64,000 nt of DNA from assembly GCA_049724395.1 (NCBI GenBank), contig JAUGWO010000040.1, positions 1-64,000 of the forward strand, in the 5' to 3' direction. How positions within the stretch are numbered: position 1 is the first letter of the stretch; every line of letters begins with the position of its first letter. The notes below the pieces were generated by a model that saw nothing but the letters and a program-made list of their open reading frames with translations, searched no databases and was not told the origin of the DNA. This document shows positions 21,989 through 31,142 of the stretch, piece by piece. Source of the stretch: Spongospora subterranea f. sp. subterranea (Eukaryota; Endomyxa: Phytomyxea; Phytomyxea; Plasmodiophorida). The position numbers were made by a program, and so were the translations under genes.

Positions 21989-24900
21989 ATGCTGGCGGCG
22001 ATCGATCGTGTTGCTGGTGGTGGGGAGTCGGCTGGCACCAAGGGTGACAGTCTAGGGATGCCTGGCGGGGTAGTCTTCCTGACGATGACTAGAACTCTGA
22101 AGTGTCAGCTGCACTCCCAATTTCCTCTGAGTCTTCAGAGCGGGCCAAATTTTAGAACAGCCGTCAAAAGCTGTTCTCGCCGTTCATTGAATACTTATCA
22201 TTGGTATGAGATGAGCGGACAGGTCCTTGTTGTCAATTCCTGCACTGACGGAAAATCTTTTGGAAGTCGGTACTTTACTGACAGAAAAATTATTAGAAGT
22301 CGGTGCTGTATGAATGACTCAACCGACAATACTACCATTTACTGGTGGCTATCCGACAATATTACCATTCTTTGGTGGCAATCCGACAATACCACCATTT
22401 ATTGGTGGCAAACTGACAACACGACCATTAATTGGTGGCAATCTGACAATAAAACCATTTATAGGTGGCAATGGCCAAAAGGAACACTAGTGACACTGAA
22501 ACTATACTGGAAGTACAATGCCGTCATTTGGTGGAAACTACTGGTTAAGACGAAATATGGTCCCATTAACAGGGCCAAACAAGGGCCACAATTAACATCA
22601 ACAACTATTAACAAGACTTTGACAGGAACAGTATACACGCCAAGTAATTGCACTTTTTGGTGGAAGCATAAGCGAACGACAACAACAAAAACACGGAATA
22701 ATGCTCCTAATAATAATGACATACAAACGCACAGAAGTAAGAGCAACACACATAAGAGGACACAAAACATTAATGAAACACATAATACTGACAAAAGTAA
22801 AACAATTAAGACAACACTACGACAAAATTACATAGGGATAATGAATGCAGACGTGACAAATAATATCAGCACAATGAACGAATCCACAATAAGTAACGTC
22901 CCACAGATGACTAAAGGCCGTTGTATTAGGGGAATCGGTATACTATACGTGCCAGTGTCGCTCTCAAAATACATCCGTGGCGCAATTAAACCACGAACAG
23001 AAACGCTCCATCTAGGCATCATGCAGGACGTTCCAATGGGGACCGAAACCAACAAGGAACAAACAATAGGAAGAAAACATCCCAGGGACAGGGCAACCAC
23101 ATCTAATGCAACATCCGATAAGACCAAAAAGATGAAGGACAAATTCATACCACGGTCAATGATGAATTATAACGAAGCGATTTTAATGCCCAAAACACAA
23201 CATGAAATAGAAACTCTATTACCGGAACTCATCCAAGAAATACCTTGGCTCATGGCTAAACTAAAGAATGACGTTACGCCAATGGGAACAGGCACGATAA
23301 TCATCAAAGGGCTAAAAATAGGTACACACCGAAGAATAGTTAAAAGAATAGTAACGAAACTAACTCCAACCACTCAGGACAATACAAAGCCCTGCAACAA
23401 TACTGTGGGAGAAAAGGAATTCGAATCAGACCTACATCAGAGTCCAAACACGACACCAGCCGTAAAGTTATTGTGCAAGGCATCCCACCATACCTTATTA
23501 AAAACGGAATGGCGATACAAGGCTGGAAAGGAAAACAACCGGACAAAGCTACCCAAATTGGAAGCAACACTACCATGTTCCAATTCCAGATGGCAAGTGA
23601 TGCGAAGCAATGTCTATCGCAGGGAACGGTACATATATTCGGGAAACAATACAAGCCCCTGGCCTTCCAAAAAAAGGAAATACGAGTATGTGAAACATGC
23701 TACCAGATTGAGTGCCTCCAAAAAAACAAATGTGGCAAGATTGCCTGCTACATATGCAGTGAAGCTCACATGGCCGACTCATGCCCAAAGAAGAATAAGG
23801 ATGAGCCTAAGTGCATTACATGCCAGGAAGAGGGACATTGGGCCATCCAATGCCCATGGCGTTACCTGTAAATCAAGATTCAATAAAGCAAATATGACAA
23901 AGGGCCACAAAAAGATGAGCAAAATGCAAATTGAATTTACCTACACTGAAAGCCGCAGTTATGACATGCTGAAGGAGTACACAAAGACTGGCAGATTGTG
24001 GTTTGTTTCATTATACAGGAAGGCCAAGATCTTATATTGCACCCCGAAATTAGATGCCGTCCCCTGCGACAACCAATTCTTCGCATCACTCGATACCTGG
24101 AATTGGAACATGGTAAAATTGTTTCCAATTAGGGTGTGGTTGAATGTAAAACGTGGGAAAAAACCAAATAACAGCAAAGTATGGAAAACAAGTGAAAACA
24201 AAACACTGGAACAATCAACACCATACAGTGGCGGAAACAGCAAAGGACTCCATACATCATGCATGGTGGAGATAAAGAATACGAAATACGTATTTAGAGA
24301 TGTCATCGGAATAGGAAACTGCGCTTTCGAGGCGATCAGAGCATCAGGAGCGATCCCGAATATGACAGTGCAAAACCTACGAAAGGAAATATGTGAATTC
24401 GCTAGAAATCCTGAGCAAGGAAGAACCATTGCTAAAAAATTAAAACCCTATATAGGATCGCTGCCAAACAATGACAGCATAGGATTGGATGAATATCTGA
24501 ATATAATGAGTATCGATAGACAATGGGGAGGGTTGTTCGAACTCACCATAGCTGCATACAAATTTAAAATGAACATAATAGTAGTAAGTCAGACGAATCC
24601 AACGCTCATAACAGATATACAGAAATGGATAGAGAACACGTTACCAAAGTCACGTGATGTAACACCATGGACCAAAACAATTTACTTGTTACATCACAAG
24701 CATGGGAAACCATCAACACCAATGAGACATCAAGACTTGAACCATTATGGGACCCTTTTCCCTATAGAAACAACGGCTAGTGAATGGAATAATAGCGGTA
24801 TGATGACACCAGACAAATGCGACCTTTACATTGATCAGTACAAATTATCAAACAAAACAGACAGCTCAGCAACGCAAAATGTTAGAAATGATAATTCCAA

Positions 24901-27900
24901 ACAGCAATTTATGATAAAACCATCGCTAGACAAAACGATGAGACACGATAAAAACATAAATCCGAAAAGGCACCGATCATGCGACGATTCCGACGACCAA
25001 CCCACTCAACGTGCCAAATATGAAAAACATCAAACGCACTCTAAACAAATCTGCACAAAAAAGCGAACATTGCTGATAGATAAGGACGGCACTGAAACGC
25101 AGTATAAAAGACGGCTTACCAACAGCGAGCGCCAATGCAAAGAAGTTGCAGACAATGAAACAGCGCGAAAAACAGCCTCAAAACAGACACCAACAAGCCA
25201 GATGAGCCACTACGAACTCACCAAATTGATCGGAAATATACTAGAACCAGACAACAAGGAAGACAATATAGCAGACACATCGGACAAAAACCTGAACGGA
25301 ACTAAAACACACAAACGGCAGATGAAAATAACTCAATATTTCATGAAAACCAATACCAAAACCAAAAAAATAAGAACAACCAGGAGCTTAAAAATCGCTC
25401 AATGGAACGCCTGCTCCCTAAGCGAACAAAAATCAAAAGAACTGTCTCGATTTGCTAACACCAACCGCGTCGATGTAATATGTATATCAGAACTTCACCA
25501 TAGACGCCAAGTAGACGATTTCCCAAACCACGAAGCCGATGACCGGTACACCCAAGCTGGAATTTTTTGGAGGGACCATGTAAATGTAGATGTGATGCGC
25601 ATTCCTGCAATACAAACGTTTGGGACCGACGGAATCATGACACAAATAGTAAAAATATATAGTGAAATGATATTAATTCACATATATATACCACCGGATA
25701 TAGATCGAAATACTAGAAAAACATATTGGAAACAAATCGGCAAATTCGTAGAAATGCGAGATGAACCGATACTTCTAACAGGTGACCTCAACACCAAAGA
25801 TAGACGGTTTGGAATCCACCATGACGAAACTCACAAATACCTAGACAGCATATTGGAAGAATGCAAATTGATGAACAACCCGGAACGCCCAACAAGAGGA
25901 AACAACTCATTAGATATCACCATTGCCAATCGACAGATGGCAAAGGAGATCTTACAATGGGACGTGCACGCAGAGCTAGGCAGTGACCATTCACCGACAA
26001 CAATAGATACTACAATTAGAAGAAAATCGACGCAAAGGATTCCCCCTAGCCGTAAAAGAATACAACGAATTGACACACGAGCGACAACGAAAGCGTTAGA
26101 AGAGGAACTGCAGAATGTTGAAAGCAAGAACATGGGACTAACAGCTTTCATTGAACTATTGCAAAATAGCATTAAGCACAAATATGTTAGACAGAATAGA
26201 TGCAAATTCTGGACCACGAAACTCAAAATTGCGTTAAACTTGCGAAATAAACTCAAGCGCAAACACCAGGAAGCCATACTGAAATGCAAAAGCCAGCAAT
26301 TTATTGCACGGCAGCACACCGAAATGCGAAAAGCGGAAATATCATTGAGGAAACAATTTCAGAAAGCGAAAAATGCAAGCCTTAGAACGGAAGTTAAACA
26401 GGCATGTATGGACGAAACAGGAGCCAAAATATGGAGCCTGGTAAAGAAGATAAGTCCTCAAACCAACAAACGGAGACGAAAGTACGAAACACAGAAAGTT
26501 GATGCAAAAGATGAAGCGGAAAAAATAGCTGACAGTTTTGAGGCAATCTACAGCGAAGCAGACCTTAACCTCAATGAGCATGAACAGCGTGAACACGATC
26601 TACTCATTGAAAAACTATGGAAAGAGAGAATCTCTCAACCACCGGAAAAGATTACTTTGAGAGAGCTAGAAAGGGCAGTTGTTAAGGCCAATAGGAAATC
26701 AGCAGGAGGAATTGATGGAATACCGAATAGTCTCATCAAAGAATTATGCAAAAATGATATGAACAAATACGCGTTGCTGAATTCAATTAATAACGATATT
26801 ATAGATTTAGGATACTTCCCACAAGATATGAAAATAGCGAAAATCAGACCATTACCTAAAGATAAACCAGGTGAATATAGACCGATATCATTATTGCCTA
26901 ATATAGCCAAACTGGTAGAAGGGATTATTGAACACAGAATAAGACACCAAGCGGAAAAGCACATACCTGATAACCAATTCGGGTGCAGACCCGCTCATAG
27001 TACTACGCATGCATTGTTAAGATTGCTGCATAATGCAGGATTAGCAGCTGCTAAAGAACAACAATTCGCCCTAATTGTATATGACTTTATGAAAGCCTTT
27101 GACAGAGTACAGAGAACACTACTAGTACGAAAGATGAGAAATATGGGAATAGACTCATACCTAATATTATTGATCGACCAATGGTTGACAAAGCGAATAT
27201 TCCACGTGTGCCACAGGAAAAATATTACAGAGCCGCATTATCAAGAGAACGGAATCCCTCAAGGATCCAGTATTAGCGTCTTATTATGGATTATATATAT
27301 CTACGATGCACCAATAGAAACGGTCAATAGTAATGTTTATGTAGATGATACCACACAATGGGCAACAGATTCAACCAAATGGGAAGTAAAAAATCAACTG
27401 AGGGCAGAGAGTTCAAAGCTGCAAAGCTGGTGCACAGCAAACCACATTAAGATACAATGGCTGAAAACCCACTTATTATTCAATGAACATGCTCATAGAG
27501 ACCAAATAACTGTCAACGAGCATAAAATCAAAACAACAGACACAATCAAGTATTTAGGGGCAACCTTAAGAGCAAATGATGAGAATCACCACTCAACAAT
27601 CAAAATCGATCTCAAAGAAGTAGCAAAGGACATTAAAACCAGATGCAAATTAATGAGAGGGCTACGAAAATATGGAATTCCAGTTTCGACCTTTCAAAAA
27701 ATATGTCGAGGATTCATAGGCGGAAACCTCAATTACTACCTGCCATGGCTTGCAGCGGAAATACACCAAACCATGAAGACCACTCTGAACCCGATGGAAA
27801 TTGCATATAGAGACTATATGAGAACATATACAGGATGTTTCCCATCGACACCAATCCCATTATTACATGCGATATCACGATTCCCATTATTAAAGGATAG

Positions 27901-29122
27901 AATAATCACAGAGACAACAATGACAGTACTTTCAGCACAGGCAAATGGCACATTATTAGGAAGTGAATATGCTGCCTGGAATGGAGATGGCGATGGATGG
28001 ACCCCATTAGGGGAGGTATGGAAAGCACTCAAAGAGAGAGTACCTGACACATATGATGCAGTTCATACTAGGACTGATATACCAGCACGAATATTGGAGG
28101 GATTATATAAGGTCAAATACCATTCCTCAAATAGGGAAAAAGCAATCAAAAAACACAAAAAAGGAAAGCTATTGCCGACAAACCCAGATATCGAACTATG
28201 GACAGATGGGAGTTTTAATAAGGATGTTGGCGGAGGAGCGGCAGCTCTGCTAATTGATTATACAAATAGAGATGAAAAAGGCGAGACCAACGAAGAGATA
28301 ATTACCGTTAAACTAGGAACAGAAGTGACATCATCATATGAATGTGAGATTATTGCACTGAATAGTGGACTAGATATAGCTGTAGACCAGAACTATGAGG
28401 GAAGACATATCCACATAATGACAGATTCCTTATCATGGATGAGTCAACTACAATCCTTACCGATAAAACCAAGGAGAGTGAACGCTATCGTTGCGGAATG
28501 TGCAGATAAATTAGCGAAATTAACAAAAGAAAACATGGTGGATATACACTTTATACCAAGTCACGTGGAAAACGACAACAATAATGAAGACGAGATGAAA
28601 GTCCCCATAGGACACAGCGATGACATTGATCAACTAGCAAAGCAAGCATCGATGGACGGCGATGAAATTCAACATGACCCATTTATATCATCGTTCAAAC
28701 TGTATCTTAAGAAAAGAGAGAGAGAAAACCTTAAAGATTACATCAAAGAACGAGTTCAAGCTAGCAGATTCAAAGGATACCCAGAAAGGGATAAATTTAA
28801 GATATTAATGACGCTAAACGAAAGGAAGATTGAACCTACAACCCCGCTTCTCAACAGAGCAAGAACTGGGCACTCTTGTGCAAGAAATCACCTGAAGAAC
28901 CTGAATATGGATGACAGTAACATATGCAGATGGTGTAATACGGAAATAGAGACGATTGAACATCAGGTGTTACACTGCAAGGCGTTACAAGGAAAGTTGA
29001 GTAAAGTCAGGAAAGAGTACAAAGGTTTGAACACCTCATCATTTGAAAATGCACTGTGGGAATACCCGCAAGAAATGAACAGGATCCTAAGAAGGGCAGT
29101 GAAAAAGAGGTGCTACATCTAG
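21989..29122 (+). CDS. LINE polyprotein: OTU-like protease, AP endonuclease, reverse transcriptase, RNase H
   Basis: A single 2377-codon open frame. OTU-like domain at residues about 765-930: GIGNCAFEAI carries the Cys (canonical DGNCLF) and LNHYGTL the His. AP endonuclease about 1134-1340: QWNACS, SELHH, LTGDLNTKDRRFG, SLDITI, GSDHSPT. Reverse transcriptase about 1540-1860: AGGIDGIP, QFGCRPAHST, YDFMKAFDRV, GIPQGSS, YVDD at about 1784. RNase H about 2065-2215: TDGSF, YECE, TDS, GHSDDIDQLAK. Zinc motif CRWCNTEIETIEHQVLHC at 2313-2330. Catalytic residues of RT, APE and RNase H are all present. The part before about residue 630 is probably not all translated in this frame, since the zinc-knuckle ORF1 runs in another frame at 23473-23871; a start near 23895 (MTKGHKKMSK) for ORF2 is plausible. 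Confidence 0.9.
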   Translation: MLAAIDRVAGGGESAGTKGDSLGMPGGVVFLTMTRTLKCQLHSQFPLSLQSGPNFRTAVKSCSRRSLNTYHWYEMSGQVLVVNSCTDGKSFGSRYFTDRKIIRSRCCMNDSTDNTTIYWWLSDNITILWWQSDNTTIYWWQTDNTTINWWQSDNKTIYRWQWPKGTLVTLKLYWKYNAVIWWKLLVKTKYGPINRAKQGPQLTSTTINKTLTGTVYTPSNCTFWWKHKRTTTTKTRNNAPNNNDIQTHRSKSNTHKRTQNINETHNTDKSKTIKTTLRQNYIGIMNADVTNNISTMNESTISNVPQMTKGRCIRGIGILYVPVSLSKYIRGAIKPRTETLHLGIMQDVPMGTETNKEQTIGRKHPRDRATTSNATSDKTKKMKDKFIPRSMMNYNEAILMPKTQHEIETLLPELIQEIPWLMAKLKNDVTPMGTGTIIIKGLKIGTHRRIVKRIVTKLTPTTQDNTKPCNNTVGEKEFESDLHQSPNTTPAVKLLCKASHHTLLKTEWRYKAGKENNRTKLPKLEATLPCSNSRWQVMRSNVYRRERYIYSGNNTSPWPSKKRKYEYVKHATRLSASKKTNVARLPATYAVKLTWPTHAQRRIRMSLSALHARKRDIGPSNAHGVTCKSRFNKANMTKGHKKMSKMQIEFTYTESRSYDMLKEYTKTGRLWFVSLYRKAKILYCTPKLDAVPCDNQFFASLDTWNWNMVKLFPIRVWLNVKRGKKPNNSKVWKTSENKTLEQSTPYSGGNSKGLHTSCMVEIKNTKYVFRDVIGIGNCAFEAIRASGAIPNMTVQNLRKEICEFARNPEQGRTIAKKLKPYIGSLPNNDSIGLDEYLNIMSIDRQWGGLFELTIAAYKFKMNIIVVSQTNPTLITDIQKWIENTLPKSRDVTPWTKTIYLLHHKHGKPSTPMRHQDLNHYGTLFPIETTASEWNNSGMMTPDKCDLYIDQYKLSNKTDSSATQNVRNDNSKQQFMIKPSLDKTMRHDKNINPKRHRSCDDSDDQPTQRAKYEKHQTHSKQICTKKRTLLIDKDGTETQYKRRLTNSERQCKEVADNETARKTASKQTPTSQMSHYELTKLIGNILEPDNKEDNIADTSDKNLNGTKTHKRQMKITQYFMKTNTKTKKIRTTRSLKIAQWNACSLSEQKSKELSRFANTNRVDVICISELHHRRQVDDFPNHEADDRYTQAGIFWRDHVNVDVMRIPAIQTFGTDGIMTQIVKIYSEMILIHIYIPPDIDRNTRKTYWKQIGKFVEMRDEPILLTGDLNTKDRRFGIHHDETHKYLDSILEECKLMNNPERPTRGNNSLDITIANRQMAKEILQWDVHAELGSDHSPTTIDTTIRRKSTQRIPPSRKRIQRIDTRATTKALEEELQNVESKNMGLTAFIELLQNSIKHKYVRQNRCKFWTTKLKIALNLRNKLKRKHQEAILKCKSQQFIARQHTEMRKAEISLRKQFQKAKNASLRTEVKQACMDETGAKIWSLVKKISPQTNKRRRKYETQKVDAKDEAEKIADSFEAIYSEADLNLNEHEQREHDLLIEKLWKERISQPPEKITLRELERAVVKANRKSAGGIDGIPNSLIKELCKNDMNKYALLNSINNDIIDLGYFPQDMKIAKIRPLPKDKPGEYRPISLLPNIAKLVEGIIEHRIRHQAEKHIPDNQFGCRPAHSTTHALLRLLHNAGLAAAKEQQFALIVYDFMKAFDRVQRTLLVRKMRNMGIDSYLILLIDQWLTKRIFHVCHRKNITEPHYQENGIPQGSSISVLLWIIYIYDAPIETVNSNVYVDDTTQWATDSTKWEVKNQLRAESSKLQSWCTANHIKIQWLKTHLLFNEHAHRDQITVNEHKIKTTDTIKYLGATLRANDENHHSTIKIDLKEVAKDIKTRCKLMRGLRKYGIPVSTFQKICRGFIGGNLNYYLPWLAAEIHQTMKTTLNPMEIAYRDYMRTYTGCFPSTPIPLLHAISRFPLLKDRIITETTMTVLSAQANGTLLGSEYAAWNGDGDGWTPLGEVWKALKERVPDTYDAVHTRTDIPARILEGLYKVKYHSSNREKAIKKHKKGKLLPTNPDIELWTDGSFNKDVGGGAAALLIDYTNRDEKGETNEEIITVKLGTEVTSSYECEIIALNSGLDIAVDQNYEGRHIHIMTDSLSWMSQLQSLPIKPRRVNAIVAECADKLAKLTKENMVDIHFIPSHVENDNNNEDEMKVPIGHSDDIDQLAKQASMDGDEIQHDPFISSFKLYLKKRERENLKDYIKERVQASRFKGYPERDKFKILMTLNERKIEPTTPLLNRARTGHSCARNHLKNLNMDDSNICRWCNTEIETIEHQVLHCKALQGKLSKVRKEYKGLNTSSFENALWEYPQEMNRILRRAVKKRCYI
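22316..22456 (+). repeat. Five 30-bp repeats in the LINE 5-prime region
   Basis: Five imperfect copies of a 30-bp unit containing GACAAT...ACCATT...TGGTGGCAA. In the long frame they read as a ten-residue repeat of the type DNTTIYWWQS. Each unit can form a small hairpin between ACCA and TGGT. Confidence 0.85.
23341..23871 (+). CDS. LINE ORF1-like nucleic-acid-binding frame with zinc knuckles (partial)
   Basis: In a frame offset from the long ORF, 23344-23871 reads as an ORF1/gag-like protein: KVIVQGIPPYLIKNG, TMFQFQMASDAKQCLSQG, then Cys-rich motifs CETC, CYICSEAHMADSC and CITCQEEGHWAIQC before the stop at 23871. Natural-looking text before about 23340 (YNEAILMPKTQHEIETLLPELI) sits in the long frame, so a frame change occurs near 23340. 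Zinc knuckles of this kind coat the LINE RNA. Whether a slippage, an intron or a mutation links the two parts cannot be told here. Confidence 0.7.
23525..24150. repeat. Inverted partial duplication of ORF1 inside the LINE
   Basis: 23525-23670 (sense) and 24017-24150 (antisense) are diverged reverse complements. Reading 24150 to 24017 on the minus strand gives TMFQFQVSSDAKNWLSQG, matching TMFQFQMASDAKQCLSQG of the sense copy, followed by FGVQYKILAF against FGKQYKPLAF. The antisense copy still lies inside the uninterrupted plus-strand ORF. Confidence 0.85.
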
Positions 29123-29210
29123 AACCACAGGAACCCGAATCCGAATACACGAGCAGAAAATGCACTGTGGGAATACCCGCAAGAAATGAACAGGATCCTA
29201 AGAAGGGCAG
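29045..29210 (+). repeat. 55-bp exact direct duplication at the end of LINE ORF2
   Basis: 29045-29099 is repeated exactly at 29156-29210. The first copy is coding (ENALWEYPQEMNRILRRA), the second lies after the stop codon. The spacing of 111 bp and identity point to a recent local duplication. Confidence 0.95.
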
Positions 29211-29680
29211 ACGGCGATCGAGACAGTGAGAGAGAAGAGGCAGCCTAGATAAATAGTTTCCGAAGAGGAGTAAAACCTCGATAAAAAATCAGCTACCTAA
29301 CCGTAGCGAAGAGGTGCTACCTCTCTAAATACAGGCCGAAGAGGAGGACAACCTCTATGCAAAAACCGAGCTGTCTAGTAAGGATGCGACCTGGTTAGGC
29401 CAAAGGGTGTTCCTTAGGGAATTTTTAGTGTCCCGGATACAGAGTTTTCCGGGTACGTTTTTTAGTTGGGACGGAATATGTAGGACTATTCTAACCCCAC
29501 ACTACCCTTTGCGTCGACCAAAATGCTGAACTACCGGCGAAGGTCTATATTTCGGGTGCGAGCCTGATACTGGGAGGAGTTTCTGAGACGCGAGTCGAAG
29601 AAACGAATCTTGGCCCAATAGCCGTGGGACCGGCCGACCTGCATGAAAAGTGCAAACTCAATCACAAAAAAAAAAAAAAA
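29211..29680 (+). other. LINE 3-prime region with repeated small hairpins and poly-A tail
   Basis: Three similar stem-loops occur in a row, each GAAGAGG or CGAAGAGG, a short loop, then ACCTC: near 29260, 29310 and 29340. A larger GC stem (CCCGGATACAGAGTTTTCCGGG) follows near 29432. The end reads GACCGGCCGACCTGCATG, then AACTCAATCAC and about 15 A. Such repeated 3-prime hairpins are a plausible binding site for the LINE reverse transcriptase; that is inference. Confidence 0.6.
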
Positions 29681-29693
29681 TCTCAAATGCGGA

Positions 29694-30202
29694 ATGCAAT
29701 TGAGAGAATTTTCGGGATACTGAAGCGTAGGTTTCCCATAATCGTCCACGCTCCAGAGTTTTCTCTTGAAATGCAGGCGCATTTGTTCATTGCGTGCTGT
29801 GTGTTGCACAATTTCATACGGATGTCTGGTGGCGCGGGGGATCTAATCGAGCAACAGGTACGTCTGATCTGAATTTTTGCTTATAAACTGACTCTCTTTT
29901 CATAGGCTGACCTGGAAATGGAGAAATCTGCCACTGTAGCCGATATTACCTCCGATACAGTGTGCGAAATTACAGAAGCATCAACCGAGGCAAAGCTAAT
30001 GCGGGACGGCATTGCAGCAGCAATGTGGTGTCAATACCAGACTATTTTGGATAATCGCCAAAAAATTTATTCCATGGTCAACTCGCTTTGCAACCAAGCG
30101 TCTCTTAGTTTGCCTGGAGCCATAGCGGTAAAAAGAGCTGCTTTGTTGGCGTCCAACATCAAATTGAAAGCTTTTATCATATCCGGTTCAGAAAACTTGT
30201 AA
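29694..30202 (+). pseudogene. PIF/Harbinger transposase, C-terminal fragment
   Basis: RNAIERIFGILKRRFPII and ACCVLHNFIRMSG are the last catalytic block of the DDE_Tnp_4 family. A 48-nt GT-AG intron (29858-29905) joins LIEQQ to ADLEMEKSAT in frame, and the tail MRDGIAAAMWCQYQ matches the usual C-terminus. Everything N-terminal is missing because the LINE poly-A ends directly upstream. The frame runs on to 30202, overlapping the 3-prime end of the convergent Myb/SANT gene by about 135 bp. Partner of the neighbouring Myb/SANT gene in the known two-gene Harbinger arrangement. Confidence 0.85.
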
Positions 30203-31142
30203 GATTCTTGGAGAATCTTTACGGCGTTGTGCCCGTGAGTGACGGTTGGCTGACTATTCAGCCCATTGATTGCTTGTGCAAGCAAAGACGCGCCGGTCAC
30301 CCGAACTCTGCCAGCAGATTCTGGAGTTGAAGCATGCATCTGAGTGGATGGCTTGCTTTTCTTGATAATTTTCTTCGGCATCGGGTCAGGCAATGACGCT
30401 CTTTTTTTTTGGTTGAATTCTGGAAGTTAATGGAGACACAAATCGATCATCAAATGAATCTTCGTGCTCGTCTTGATAAAAAGATTCCGCAGCAGCATCA
30501 TCATTGCCTGATGATGATGACGATGACAACGATCCTGACGATGATGACTGAATTTCGCGAGAATGGCTGTCAATTTGGAAAAATCCATCCGATGCCAGAG
30601 ATCGAGAGCCGGTCGCTGATGCTCCAACGAAAAGCTCTTCCAACTCGTTAAACAGGGGCAGAGTCGTTGTCCTGTACGGTTTTGCCTGTGGGTGCACCTG
30701 TACGTAGTAGTTTGATTAATTCATGGAATCATTTCAAAGATTGGGGACCAACACGAAGGTATGCGTCCCACACAGAATCGGACGCTGTGGGAATCTGGCG
30801 AACTTCGTCCCAGCCAAAGTCACTATTGTTTTTCACGCGGGAAAACGTAGAGTGGCACTTCTTCAGCTGGAAACAGTCTGAAAAAAGTACAATTTATGGT
30901 TGCCATACTCTTACTTGTTTGATCCTTGTTTTCATTTTTTCTACACTATAGTCAGTGTGGAAACGCTGATTGAAAGAAGCATGGACATAGGTCCATGCTT
31001 CTTTCTTAAAGCCAGTATCAGCCCGTTTTCCATTATTAGCTTGCTGAATCAACAGCGCCACCAAGGCTTCATCCTTGTCCAGGTTCCACGCGACTCTACT
31101 CGTTGTCTTCGTTCTGGGACTAGAGATGTGGAGTCGACTCAA
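30067..31142 (-). CDS. Myb/SANT-like DNA-binding protein of a Harbinger element, three exons
   Basis: Exons 31142-30915, 30866-30753 and 30697 downward; introns are GT-AG and phases match. Exon 1 holds the trihelix domain: VAWNLDKDEALVALLIQQ, GFKKEAWTYVHASFNQRF, MKTRIKQ. Across the joins come SDFGWDEVRQIPTASDSVWDAYLR and VHPQAKPYR, then PLFNELEELFVGASATG, a Ser-rich acidic linker, and a C-terminal helical block (AVKILQESY, KAALFTAMAPGKLRDAWL). In Harbinger elements this second protein carries the transposase to the nucleus and transposon ends. A run of eight A at about 30401-30408 shifts the frame by one, splitting the last exon into two open parts; a homopolymer error would restore continuity. 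Confidence 0.8.

Larger units (their letters stand above)
21989..29680 (+). mobile_element. Non-LTR retrotransposon (LINE) with OTU-like, APE, RT and RNase H domains
   Basis: A long LINE in the I/Tad/Jockey-like broad group. Its parts in order are a 5-prime repeat region, an ORF1-like zinc-knuckle frame, an OTU-like protease, AP endonuclease, reverse transcriptase, RNase H, a CCHC-type tail motif, a hairpin-rich 3-prime region and a final poly-A of about 15 A ending near 29680. The element begins somewhere just after the 62-bp array. The poly-A lies directly before a Harbinger transposase fragment, so the LINE probably inserted into that element. A related 3-prime tail recurs at about 37345-37490. 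Confidence 0.92.

Noticed and set aside
22459-24429. Several minus-strand hydrophobic frames opposite the LINE
   Set aside because: Antisense shadows of an A-rich coding strand, except for the genuine inverted ORF1 segment reported separately.
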